Below, piece by piece: positions 1 through 5,580 of a stretch of 8,541 nucleotides of DNA; positions within the stretch are counted from its first letter, which is position 1, and each line of letters starts with the position of its first letter. Source of the DNA: an uncultured Synergistaceae bacterium (GTDB taxonomy: Bacteria; Synergistota; Synergistia; Synergistales; Aminobacteriaceae); contig CALMZW010000312.1 of the NCBI GenBank assembly GCA_937870605.1, positions 1-8,541 on the forward strand, written 5' to 3'. The notes under the pieces are model-generated. The model ran no database searches. It was not told where the DNA came from and saw only the letters and a program-made list of their open reading frames with translations. The position numbers were made by a program, and so were the translations under genes.

Positions 1-297
1 GCGCCTGTTTCCGACGAGCGTTTCGCGGTGACGGCGGCGGAATCGCAACAGATCGAAAAGCGGCTTTTCGATGATGACGGCGCGCTTCGCCGCTTTCCGA
101 TGAAGGCGAAGGAGCAGATCGTGGTGCTTCGCCGCGTCCTCCGTTCTTTCGCTCCGGATCTCCGGTATCAGGAAAAAGAGGTCAACGAGATTCTCGGACG
201 TTCCTACGGAGATTACGTGCTGCTTCGCCGGCTTCTGGTGGACTACGGGTTCCTCGACCGGAAGAGGGACGGGAGCGAATACTGGGTCCGAAGGTGA
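1..297 (+). CDS. DUF2087 domain protein, probably 5'-truncated by the window edge
   Basis: The reading frame is open from the first base to a TGA at 295-297. The first possible internal start is GTG at 28, but no good ribosome binding site precedes it, so the true start is probably outside the window. The visible part is almost entirely a DUF2087 domain. Its signs are a leading LFDDDGALRRFPMK segment, a middle segment ending RYQEKEVNEIL, and a final segment with LRRLLVDYGFLDR followed by EYW. In this family the domain is a small, basic, winged-helix-like fold. It occurs alone or after an ArsR-type DNA-binding domain, and such proteins are usually annotated as transcriptional regulators. The molecular role is not established. 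If an N-terminal HTH exists, it is upstream of this window. No T-rich terminator was found in the roughly 150 bases after the stop. Confidence 0.78.
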   Translation, partial: APVSDERFAVTAAESQQIEKRLFDDDGALRRFPMKAKEQIVVLRRVLRSFAPDLRYQEKEVNEILGRSYGDYVLLRRLLVDYGFLDRKRDGSEYWVRR

Positions 298-453
298 CGT
301 CGAACGGATTGACCGATCTCGCGTCGCGTATGGCCGCAGGCGCCGATAGGATGGCCTCCCTTGGAATTGACGGACACGGAAACGGGCCGGAAAAGGGGCT
401 TCGGCCTCGTATGTTTCGCCCTGCGGATATCGGAATCCATCGGCCCCGGCCGC

Positions 454-481
454 TTTGCAGAGTCCGTTCCGGTGGTATGAT
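454..481 (+). promoter_or_regulatory. Predicted sigma-70-type promoter for the 533-3237 operon
   Basis: TTTGCA at 454-459 (4 of 6 matches to TTGACA), a 16-base spacer and TATGAT at 476-481 (5 of 6 matches to TATAAT). The predicted transcription start is around 487-489, giving a leader of about 45 bases before the ATG at 533. It lies in the 235-base gap after the DUF2087 gene and is the only convincing promoter I see upstream of the four-gene operon. Confidence 0.5.
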
Positions 482-495
482 TCTTTGTGAAAGAA
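481..495 (+). promoter_or_regulatory. Inverted repeat at the predicted transcription start, possible operator
   Basis: TTCTTT at 481-486, a 3-base centre GTG, and AAAGAA at 490-495 form a perfect 6+6 inverted repeat. It begins at the last base of the -10 box and covers the predicted start site, a classic position for a repressor operator. A 3-base loop and A/T pairs make a stable RNA hairpin unlikely, so a DNA-level role is the better guess. The cognate regulator is unknown. Confidence 0.35.
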
Positions 496-532
496 AATCG
501 TCGCACCGTTTCAAATGGGAGGTGACCGGAGA

Positions 533-808
533 ATGGAACCCGTGAGCTGCATCGTGTTGCGGCACATCGAGAATATCATGAACGAGCGTGGATATCGCAT
601 CTACACGACCGGGGACGGGAAGATTCTCGCCATGGACGAGACGTTTCAGGTCCGTTTCAAGTTCGACCCCATGTTTACGGACAATGATTTCAGCTGTCAG
701 GTTCTGGCCTGGACCGAGGGAGGGCTTCGCCTCCGCGAGAGTTTCAATGTCTCCTGGACCAACGGAGAGGGAGTCCGGCGTTTCATGGAATTCATCCGAA
801 ACCTCTAG
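533..808 (+). CDS. Small protein of unknown function, first gene of the msrB operon
   Basis: 91 residues, family not recognised. The ATG at 533 was chosen over an in-frame ATG at 515 because a strong ribosome binding site (GGAGGTGA, 518-525) lies 7 bases before it; the upstream ATG would overlap that site. The protein has no signal peptide, membrane segment or cysteine pair. It reads as a compact soluble alpha/beta domain: an N-terminal helix (IVLRHIENIMNERGY), then alternating strands (RIYTTGDGKILAM, FQVRFKFDPM, CQVLAWTEGG, LRESFNVSW), and a closing helix (EGVRRFMEFIRNL). The pattern suggests a small ligand- or protein-binding fold, but no function follows from that. The msrB ribosome binding site begins inside its stop codon and the msrB start is 13 bases away. 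Co-transcription and probably coupled translation with the redox-repair gene are therefore likely. Confidence 0.8.
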   Translation: MEPVSCIVLRHIENIMNERGYRIYTTGDGKILAMDETFQVRFKFDPMFTDNDFSCQVLAWTEGGLRLRESFNVSWTNGEGVRRFMEFIRNL

Positions 809-821
809 GGAGGCGGCTGCT

Positions 822-1220
822 GTGGAGAAGTTCGTCCGGACGGATGCGGAGTGGCGCGCCGCCCTGTCTCCGGAACAGTATCGCGTGACGCGTCGCAAGG
901 GGACGGAACCTCCTTTTTCCGGAGAGTTCGTCCATTTTCACGGAGACGGAGTCTACCATTGCGTCTGTTGCGGAGCGGCGCTTTTCGACTCGCGGACCAA
1001 ATTCGATTCCGGCAGCGGGTGGCCGAGCTTTTATGACGTCGTTACCCTCCAGGCTGTCGTGGTGAAGAAAGAGTACACGCTCGGGGTCGCCCGCGACGAG
1101 ATCACCTGTGCGCGCTGTGACGCGCATCTCGGGCACGTTTTCCCGGACGGCCCGGAGCCCACCGGATTGCGCTATTGCGTCAATTCGGCGTCGCTTCGCT
1201 TCGAGGATCGCGATCGATGA
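822..1220 (+). CDS. msrB: Peptide-methionine (R)-S-oxide reductase MsrB
   Basis: Reduces the R epimer of methionine sulfoxide in proteins back to methionine in the cytosol, usually at the expense of thioredoxin. The protein has 132 residues, normal for a single-domain MsrB. It shows the family motifs in order: GTEPPFSGEF (27-36), the first zinc pair C47/C50 in YHCVCCGAALF, KFDSGSGWPSF (60-70), the second zinc pair C96/C99 in CARCDAHLGHVF, and the catalytic C119 in RYCVNSASLRF. The position corresponding to the resolving cysteine of E. coli MsrB (SGCGWPSF) is Ser65 here. Recycling must therefore use another cysteine or direct reduction of the sulfenic acid, as in other MsrBs lacking this residue. 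The start is GTG at 822, with AGGGAGG at 807-813 placed 8 bases upstream and overlapping the previous stop. Its end overlaps the next gene by ATGA. There is no MsrA domain fusion. Confidence 0.96.
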   Translation: MEKFVRTDAEWRAALSPEQYRVTRRKGTEPPFSGEFVHFHGDGVYHCVCCGAALFDSRTKFDSGSGWPSFYDVVTLQAVVVKKEYTLGVARDEITCARCDAHLGHVFPDGPEPTGLRYCVNSASLRFEDRDR

Positions 1221-1918
1221 ACGACGATTCGCGCGTCGCGTCCTTCGACGCAGCCTCTTCCGGCTTTCTCTGCGGGTTTCTGCACGTTTCGGGCTGTTCG
1301 GGGGAAGCGGACCGCCCGGTTCTCGAACGGCTGCGGGCGACGATCGGGCAAGAGGTCCGCGAGCGCTGGGGCGGCAAGGGAAAATCGGCGTTTCGCGAGG
1401 ATTCCGTGCTCGAGGCGTATCGCCGCTTTTACGGTCGCTTCGGAAACAGCTACTTCGTGCAGCTCCAGCTCGAAACTGCGGCGAAAGGCGAGAAGCCGAT
1501 ACCGCTCGACATCCCCCTCGTCTCCGTCATGTTCCTGGGCGAACTGCGGCATCGCATCCTGACGGCGACGCATGACGCCTTGTCCGTACGCCTTCCCGTG
1601 TCGATCGGCGAAGCGGACGGAACGCACGTCATCCGGCGGATGGGGGGAGCGGAGCGGGCGCTCAAGCCCGGCGATCTGTTCATGGCGGACGGAGATGGCG
1701 TCATATCCAGCGTCCTTGCCGGTCCGGACGAGCGAACGCGGGTGACGGAACGGACGACCGACGCCATCTATACGACGTATGTCCCCCCCGGCATCGGCGA
1801 CCATGTTCTCGCGGCATATCTCGACGATCTCGAGGGCATGATCGCGAGCATCTATCCCGCGTCGCGAATCGACGGACGATGGATTCTCGGAACGCAGAAC
1901 GGGGAGGCGAATGCATGA
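1217..1918 (+). CDS. Solo B3/4-domain protein (PheRS beta editing-domain homologue, COG3382 type)
   Basis: 233 residues. The C-terminal two-thirds look like the B3/4 domain of phenylalanyl-tRNA synthetase beta as found in free-standing COG3382 proteins. There is an N-terminal helical region with DSVLEAYRRFYGRFG (62-76), a central IPLDIPLVSVM core (95-105), ATHDALSVRLPV (117-128), then LKPGDLFMADGDGVISS (149-165), RTRVTERTTDAIYTTYVPP (173-191) and a closing helix (YLDDLEGMIASIY). In PheRS this domain hydrolyses Tyr-tRNA(Phe). Stand-alone versions are widespread but mostly uncharacterised, so trans-editing is an inference. The start ATG at 1217 overlaps the msrB stop (ATGA), with GAGGA at 1203-1207 nine bases upstream. 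Its stop overlaps the glycerate kinase start in the same way. The overlaps imply translational coupling with MsrB and the kinase. Confidence 0.82.
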   Translation: MNDDSRVASFDAASSGFLCGFLHVSGCSGEADRPVLERLRATIGQEVRERWGGKGKSAFREDSVLEAYRRFYGRFGNSYFVQLQLETAAKGEKPIPLDIPLVSVMFLGELRHRILTATHDALSVRLPVSIGEADGTHVIRRMGGAERALKPGDLFMADGDGVISSVLAGPDERTRVTERTTDAIYTTYVPPGIGDHVLAAYLDDLEGMIASIYPASRIDGRWILGTQNGEANA

Positions 1919-3237
1919 CGAACGAACGTGTTTTTCTCGCGAATGGCGCCGGAACACCGGCGAGGAAAGGAACCCACAAGGGAGAAGATCTCCGGCGCGA
2001 CGCCGAACGGATCGTGATGGCCGCCATCGACGAATGCCTGCCGGAACCGGCGGTCCGGCGCGCGCTCGCCGGAAGGGACTTCCCGGGAAAGGTCGTTCTG
2101 GTGTCCGTCGGGAAGGCGGCCTGGCGGATGGCGGACGCCGCGGTCGAATGCCTCGGAGACAGGATCGAACGGGGCGTCGTCGTCACGAAGTATGACCACT
2201 CCCGGGGACCCATTCGCGATTTTCACATTATCGAAGCCGGACACCCCGTGCCGGACGAAAACTCCCTCAGAGGCGCCGAGGCGGCGCTCGATGCCGTGAA
2301 CGGGCTGACAGAACGGGATACGGTCCTCTTCCTCGTGTCCGGGGGCGGGTCCGCCCTGTTCGAGCGGCCGCTTCCCGGCGTGGGCCTCGCCGATGTCGAG
2401 AACATAACACGGAAGCTCCTCGAATCGGGAGCGGACATACGGGAGATCAACACGCTCCGCAAACGGCTTTCCTCCGTCAAGGCGGGACGTTTCGCCCTCG
2501 CCGCGAGACCGGCCCGGGTCCTGACGCTCGCCCTTTCGGATGTTCTCGGGGACCGGATGGACACGATCGCGTCGGGCCCTACCGTTCCGGACGAAACGAC
2601 GTCCGAAGAAGCGATGCGCATTCTCGGAAAGTATGGCATCTCCGTGCCCGATTCCCTTTGCGAGCGCCTTTCGATGGAAACCCCGAAGGAACTTCCGACG
2701 AGCGAATGCGTCATGGTCGGCAGCGTCCGGATGCTGTGCGAACATGCCGCGGTGAAAGCCCGCGAGCTTGGCTATACCGTCGCCGTCCTGACGACATCCC
2801 TGAATTGCGAGGCCCGGGAGGCCGGACGCTTTCTCGCATCGATCGCGCGCGAAGAGATTTCCCGGAACCAGCCCCTGAGGCGCCCCTGCGCCCTGATCGC
2901 CGGGGGCGAGACGGTCGTTCGCGTGACGGGGAAGGGGCTCGGAGGCAGAAACCAGGAGCTGGCGCTCTCGGCCGCCTGCGCACTGGAGGATGCGCCGGGA
3001 GTGGTCCTGCTCTCCGTCGGATCGGATGGGTCCGACGGACCGACGGATGCGGCGGGAGGATTCGCCGACGGGGGAACGACGGCGCGCATCAGGGCCGCGG
3101 GAGGCGCTCCCGAAGACTCCCTTGGCGACAATGATTCGTGGCATGCGCTCAGGCTCGCCGGGGATCTTGTGAAGACAGGTCCCACAGGGACGAACGTCAA
3201 CGACATCGCGCTTGTGCTCTGCGGCGAACCGGAATGA
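1915..3237 (+). CDS. gckA: Glycerate 2-kinase, DUF4147/MOFRL family
   Basis: Phosphorylates D-glycerate with ATP to 2-phosphoglycerate, feeding serine- or glycolate-derived carbon into lower glycolysis. Homologues are often labelled TtuD or hydroxypyruvate reductase, an older name that is probably wrong for this family. The protein has 440 residues, the usual length. The N-terminal domain shows SVGKAA (64-69, nucleotide-binding lysine), EAGHPVPDENS (107-117), SGGGSAL (142-148), INTLRKRLSSVKAGR (178-192), LSDVLGD (207-213) and IASGPTVPD (218-226). The C-terminal MOFRL domain has GKGLGGRNQE (339-348), SDGSDGPTDAAG (370-381) and GPTGTNVND (422-430). All core motifs are present. The start ATG at 1915 overlaps the previous stop and has GGGGAGG (1901-1907) 7 bases upstream. 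The ATG at 1911 is out of frame and too close to that site. It is the last gene of the operon; no terminator is visible in the 36 bases before the next promoter. Confidence 0.95.
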   Translation: MTNERVFLANGAGTPARKGTHKGEDLRRDAERIVMAAIDECLPEPAVRRALAGRDFPGKVVLVSVGKAAWRMADAAVECLGDRIERGVVVTKYDHSRGPIRDFHIIEAGHPVPDENSLRGAEAALDAVNGLTERDTVLFLVSGGGSALFERPLPGVGLADVENITRKLLESGADIREINTLRKRLSSVKAGRFALAARPARVLTLALSDVLGDRMDTIASGPTVPDETTSEEAMRILGKYGISVPDSLCERLSMETPKELPTSECVMVGSVRMLCEHAAVKARELGYTVAVLTTSLNCEAREAGRFLASIAREEISRNQPLRRPCALIAGGETVVRVTGKGLGGRNQELALSAACALEDAPGVVLLSVGSDGSDGPTDAAGGFADGGTTARIRAAGGAPEDSLGDNDSWHALRLAGDLVKTGPTGTNVNDIALVLCGEPE

Positions 3238-3273
3238 TGGAGGCGCCGTTGCGGACACGCTTCTGAAGAATCC

Positions 3274-3302
3274 TTGACAAGAAACCGGATGAACGGTATA
3301 AG
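3274..3302 (+). promoter_or_regulatory. Strong sigma-70-type promoter for the GntR regulator
   Basis: TTGACA at 3274-3279 (perfect -35), a 17-base spacer, and TATAAG at 3297-3302 (5 of 6 matches to -10). This is the best promoter in the window. The predicted transcription start is about 3309. It lies 36 bases after the glycerate kinase stop, so the regulator can be transcribed independently of the upstream operon. The TTG of the -35 box is also an in-frame start-codon lookalike, but it lies upstream of the transcript and cannot be the start from this promoter. Confidence 0.82.
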
Positions 3303-3313
3303 ATGTGGAAACG

Positions 3314-3327
3314 AAATGGATCCATTT
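3314..3327 (+). promoter_or_regulatory. 14-base perfect palindrome, candidate GntR operator
   Basis: AAATGGATCCATTT is a perfect inverted repeat centred about 12 bases past the predicted transcription start of the GntR gene. GntR/FCD regulators commonly bind short palindromes, often of a TGG...CCA type, close to their own promoter. This site contains TGGATCCA. Autorepression is the natural inference; no second copy was noticed near iadA. Confidence 0.5.
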
Positions 3328-3336
3328 TTGTGTCCA

Positions 3337-4029
3337 ATGGAGGCGACGACACTGAAAGAGAAGCTCAACGCAGATGAGAGGGCGTTTCGACATATCATAG
3401 CCGCCATCGTATCGCACAAGGTTCGTCCCGGGGACAGGATCTACGAGCCTTCTCTTTCACAGGAACTCGGATTGAGCCGGACGCCGATCCGCCATGCGAT
3501 CAGCCGGTGCCTTTCCGAAGGACTTCTGGAGAAGAACAGGGGACAGAAAGGGTATGCCGTTCCGATCCTGACTCCGGAAGATATGGAACAGGTTTTTCAG
3601 GCCCGCGAGGCGATCGAGGGGCAGACGGCATCGCTGGCGGCGCTCAGTGCGGAGCCGGACGAAATAGCCGAACTACGTCGCCTGAACCGGCTGGAGCGGG
3701 AGACCTTCGAGTCCGCGACGCGGGACGAGTATGCCGAACTCAACAGGGAGTTTCATTTCCTCGTCGCCGATATGAGCCGGAATGTCTACCTCAAGCGGTA
3801 TGTCACGCAGGTGTACTGGCGTTCCCAGCTCTACACGTTCTATCTGGGCTGGTTCTATTCCCTGGGAACCGAAGGAACGCAACGGTCGAAGCATCACGTC
3901 AGCCATATCGAGCACGCGGAGATCATCGACGCGCTCGAGCGGAAGGATTCCGACGGAGCGCGCGACCGGATCGTACGGCATATACGCGCCACGTATCACG
4001 TCCGTTTTCTGCCCGGGAGCGAGCGGTAG
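3337..4029 (+). CDS. GntR-family transcriptional regulator, FCD subfamily
   Basis: 230 residues from ATG 3337, typical for the FadR-like (FCD) branch. Residues about 14-75 form the winged helix, including VRPGDRIYEPSLSQELGLSRTP (29-50) and the recognition helix through ISRCLSEGLLEK, ending in the wing GQKGYAV. The rest is the helical FCD ligand domain, with QAREAIEGQTASLAAL, LNREFHFLVADMSRN and a C-terminal HAEIIDALERKDSDGARDR segment followed by RHIRATYH. The histidines expected for metal/ligand binding in FCD domains are present. Ligands in this subfamily are usually small organic acids or amino-acid derivatives; the effector here is unknown. Start choice is uncertain: ATG 3337 has no ribosome binding site, CTG 3352 has GGAGG 8 bases upstream, and TTG 3274 and ATG 3316 are at or very near the promoter. 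Lying between glycerate kinase and iadA, it may control either, or itself. Confidence 0.9.
   Translation: MEATTLKEKLNADERAFRHIIAAIVSHKVRPGDRIYEPSLSQELGLSRTPIRHAISRCLSEGLLEKNRGQKGYAVPILTPEDMEQVFQAREAIEGQTASLAALSAEPDEIAELRRLNRLERETFESATRDEYAELNREFHFLVADMSRNVYLKRYVTQVYWRSQLYTFYLGWFYSLGTEGTQRSKHHVSHIEHAEIIDALERKDSDGARDRIVRHIRATYHVRFLPGSER
3339..3343 (+). promoter_or_regulatory. GGAGG ribosome binding site inside the N-terminus of the GntR frame
   Basis: GGAGG overlaps the ATG at 3337, so it cannot serve that ATG. It is ideally placed (8 bases) for an in-frame CTG at 3352. It therefore bears on which start the regulator really uses: ATG 3337 without a visible site, or the rare CTG 3352 with one. 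Confidence 0.45.
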
Positions 4030-4086
4030 GTTTTTTCCGATGAACATCAGGCTGTTTTTCGATCGCATAGAGCACTCCCCCTCACG

Positions 4087-4116
4087 AGGACGGTTTCTTT
4101 CCGGAACCGTCCTTTT
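4087..4116 (+). terminator. Rho-independent terminator after the GntR gene
   Basis: AGGACGGTTTC (4087-4097) pairs with GGAACCGTCCT (4103-4113), giving an 11-base stem with one G-T wobble and a 5-base loop. It ends in a TTTT run (4113-4116). It lies 57 bases after the regulator stop and 120 bases before iadA. The U-tract is short, so some readthrough into iadA is possible. Confidence 0.75.
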
Positions 4117-4128
4117 GGCTTGTTCGAC

Positions 4129-4214
4129 CCGTCGAAAAAACGACGGCCGCGTCGTCCGGGCGGAAGCAACGAAGGGGAAGACCCCCTCTCGGACGCGCGA
4201 CGGCGTATTCCGTC
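4129..4214 (+). other. Series of small hairpins in the iadA leader
   Basis: Three perfect inverted repeats follow the terminator. CCGTCG/CGACGG lies at 4129-4134 and 4141-4146 around six A residues. AGGGG/CCCCT lies at 4173-4177 and 4183-4187. GACGG/CCGTC lies at 4199-4203 and 4210-4214, just before the ribosome binding region of iadA. None is followed by a T run. I see no clear -35/-10 pair between 4117 and 4236, so iadA may depend on readthrough from the GntR promoter or on a weak or non-sigma-70 promoter. The hairpins could be regulatory RNA structure or chance in GC-rich sequence. Confidence 0.3.
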
Positions 4215-4236
4215 CGGAAGGATGCGTGGAATCATC

Positions 4237-5421
4237 ATGAAAAGTCTGCTTGTGCGCGGCGGCGAGGTCTTTGCGCCCGATCCGCTGGGAAAGAAAGATG
4301 TCCTTGTCTTCGGGAGGACGATTCATTCGATATGCGACGATATTCCGGAAGAGGCGCTGCGCCGGATCGACGCCGGTCTTGACGTGATCGACGCGCGCGG
4401 ATGTTGCGTCGTCCCCGGTCTCGTGGACCAGCATATCCACATCAACGGAGCCGGAGGAGAGGGCGGTCCCGAATACCGGACGCCTCCCGTGACGGCGGGA
4501 ACGCTCTTCCGGGCGGGGATCACGAGCGTCGTCGGAATGCTCGGAACGGACGGCGCGGGACGTTCCCTTCAGGAGCTTCTCATGAAGGCGCTCGGCCTCG
4601 ACAGGGAAGGCGTCAGCGCCTGGATCCTCACAGGCGCCTACCAGCTCCCCGGGCCGACGATCACCGGGAGCATCCTCGGGGATATGATGTTCATCGAGAA
4701 GGTCATCGGCGCCAAGATGGCCGTTTCCGATCACCGCGGCTCGCACCCCACGCCGGAAACGCTTCGCTGGACCATATCGGAGGCTCGTCGCGGGGGCATC
4801 CTCTCCGGAAAGGGCGGCGTGTCCGTGGTTCACATGGGCGAAGAGCGGACGGGACTGCGGCCGCTGTACGAAGCCCTGAAGGAGACGGATATCCCCCCGT
4901 CGCAGGTATTGCCGACGCACTGCGGCCGAAGCGCGGCGCTGCTCGACGAGGCCGTCGAATGGGCGCTTCGCGGCGGCTGCCTGGACATCACGACCAGCGG
5001 CGGGGGATCGCGTACGGGGACATCCCTGGCGGCTCCGGACGCCGTCGGGCGATGTCTGGAAGCCGGGGTTCCCGTCGAACGAATCTCGATGAGCACCGAT
5101 GGCAACGGCAGTCTGCCTTCGTTCAACGAGCGGATGGAATTTATCGGCATGGGCGTCGGAAACCCCGCAAGCCTTCACGAAATGACGGCCGAGCTTGCGC
5201 TCCGGCGCGGCCTTCCGCTGGAACATGCGCTCGCCCTCTGCACCCGCAACCCGGCGAAGCGGATGCGCCTTCCCGGCAAAGGCGAGCTGAAAGCCGGAGC
5301 GGACGCCGATATTCTCATACTCGGGCGGGATTCGCTGGACATCCGAACGGTGGTGTCGCGAGGAGAAACGGTTGTTCTCGACGGGAAGCTGCTTCGCGGG
5401 GGGACCTTCGAAAGGGAATAG
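4237..5421 (+). CDS. iadA: Isoaspartyl dipeptidase IadA (beta-aspartyl peptidase)
   Basis: Amidohydrolase-superfamily metallopeptidase of the cytosol. It cleaves beta-aspartyl (isoAsp-X) dipeptides left over from deamidated or isomerised proteins, returning aspartate and another amino acid. The protein has 394 residues, close to E. coli IadA (390), and aligns along its length. All known active-site residues are in place: metal ligands H66 and H68 (DQHIH), bridging lysine K160 (IGAKMAVSDHR), H199 (VVHMG), H228 (LPTHCGR) and D288 (STDGNGS). The substrate-binding residues E75 (GGEGG), Y135 (GAYQLP), R167, R231 and S292 are also present. The start ATG 4237 gives an N-terminus matching family length; a GTGGA site lies 6 bases upstream. 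The frame is open further upstream, but that part is arginine-rich and overlaps the leader hairpins. It stands behind a terminator and after a GntR regulator, its likeliest controller. Confidence 0.96.
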   Translation: MKSLLVRGGEVFAPDPLGKKDVLVFGRTIHSICDDIPEEALRRIDAGLDVIDARGCCVVPGLVDQHIHINGAGGEGGPEYRTPPVTAGTLFRAGITSVVGMLGTDGAGRSLQELLMKALGLDREGVSAWILTGAYQLPGPTITGSILGDMMFIEKVIGAKMAVSDHRGSHPTPETLRWTISEARRGGILSGKGGVSVVHMGEERTGLRPLYEALKETDIPPSQVLPTHCGRSAALLDEAVEWALRGGCLDITTSGGGSRTGTSLAAPDAVGRCLEAGVPVERISMSTDGNGSLPSFNERMEFIGMGVGNPASLHEMTAELALRRGLPLEHALALCTRNPAKRMRLPGKGELKAGADADILILGRDSLDIRTVVSRGETVVLDGKLLRGGTFERE

Positions 5422-5437
5422 CGATTCTTTTTCTCTC

Positions 5438-5467
5438 TTGCCGGTGTATCCCTTTTCAGAGTATTAT
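5438..5467 (+). promoter_or_regulatory. Predicted promoter upstream of the TolB-like gene
   Basis: TTGCCG at 5438-5443 (4 of 6 matches), an 18-base spacer and TATTAT at 5462-5467 (5 of 6 matches). The predicted start is near 5474, about 107 bases before the gene. A terminator hairpin lies between this promoter and the gene, so full-length transcription requires readthrough, or this promoter makes only a short RNA. Confidence 0.55.
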
Positions 5468-5517
5468 GAACTCCGTTACGAAGCACCGAAGCGGAGCCGG
5501 GAGTATTGAGGTCTTTC

Positions 5518-5550
5518 AGGCGGTCCTCTTCGGAGGCCGCCTGTCTTTTT
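5518..5550 (+). terminator. Rho-independent terminator with a UUCG tetraloop, between iadA and the TolB-like gene
   Basis: AGGCGG (5518-5523) pairs with CCGCCT (5537-5542). After a single bulged T (5524), CCTC (5525-5528) pairs with GAGG (5533-5536). The stem is closed by a C(TTCG)G loop, an exceptionally stable tetraloop. A run of five T follows at 5546-5550. It can end iadA transcripts. Because a promoter lies at 5438-5467, it could also act as an attenuator or make the end of a short RNA. Confidence 0.8.
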
Positions 5551-5580
5551 GTCGGCGACTGGTCGCGAAAGGAGGGAACG

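Noticed and set aside
294..545. 83-codon plus-strand frame starting in the DUF2087 stop (GTGA overlap)
   Set aside because: It has no recognisable domain, runs through the predicted promoter and operator-like repeat, and overlaps the start of the 91-residue gene.
1206..1215. Perfect palindrome GATCGCGATC at the end of msrB
   Set aside because: It lies in coding sequence within the ribosome binding region of the next gene; short GC-rich palindromes like this are expected by chance.
1852..3417. 521-codon open frame on the minus strand
   Set aside because: It lies opposite the glycerate kinase, is full of Arg/Pro/Ser runs, has no recognisable domain and crosses the GntR promoter. It is a shadow produced by GC-rich codon use.
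3673..5226. 517-codon open frame on the minus strand
   Set aside because: Antisense to the GntR gene and iadA, crosses the terminator and leader, and has no family resemblance; the plus-strand genes are clear.
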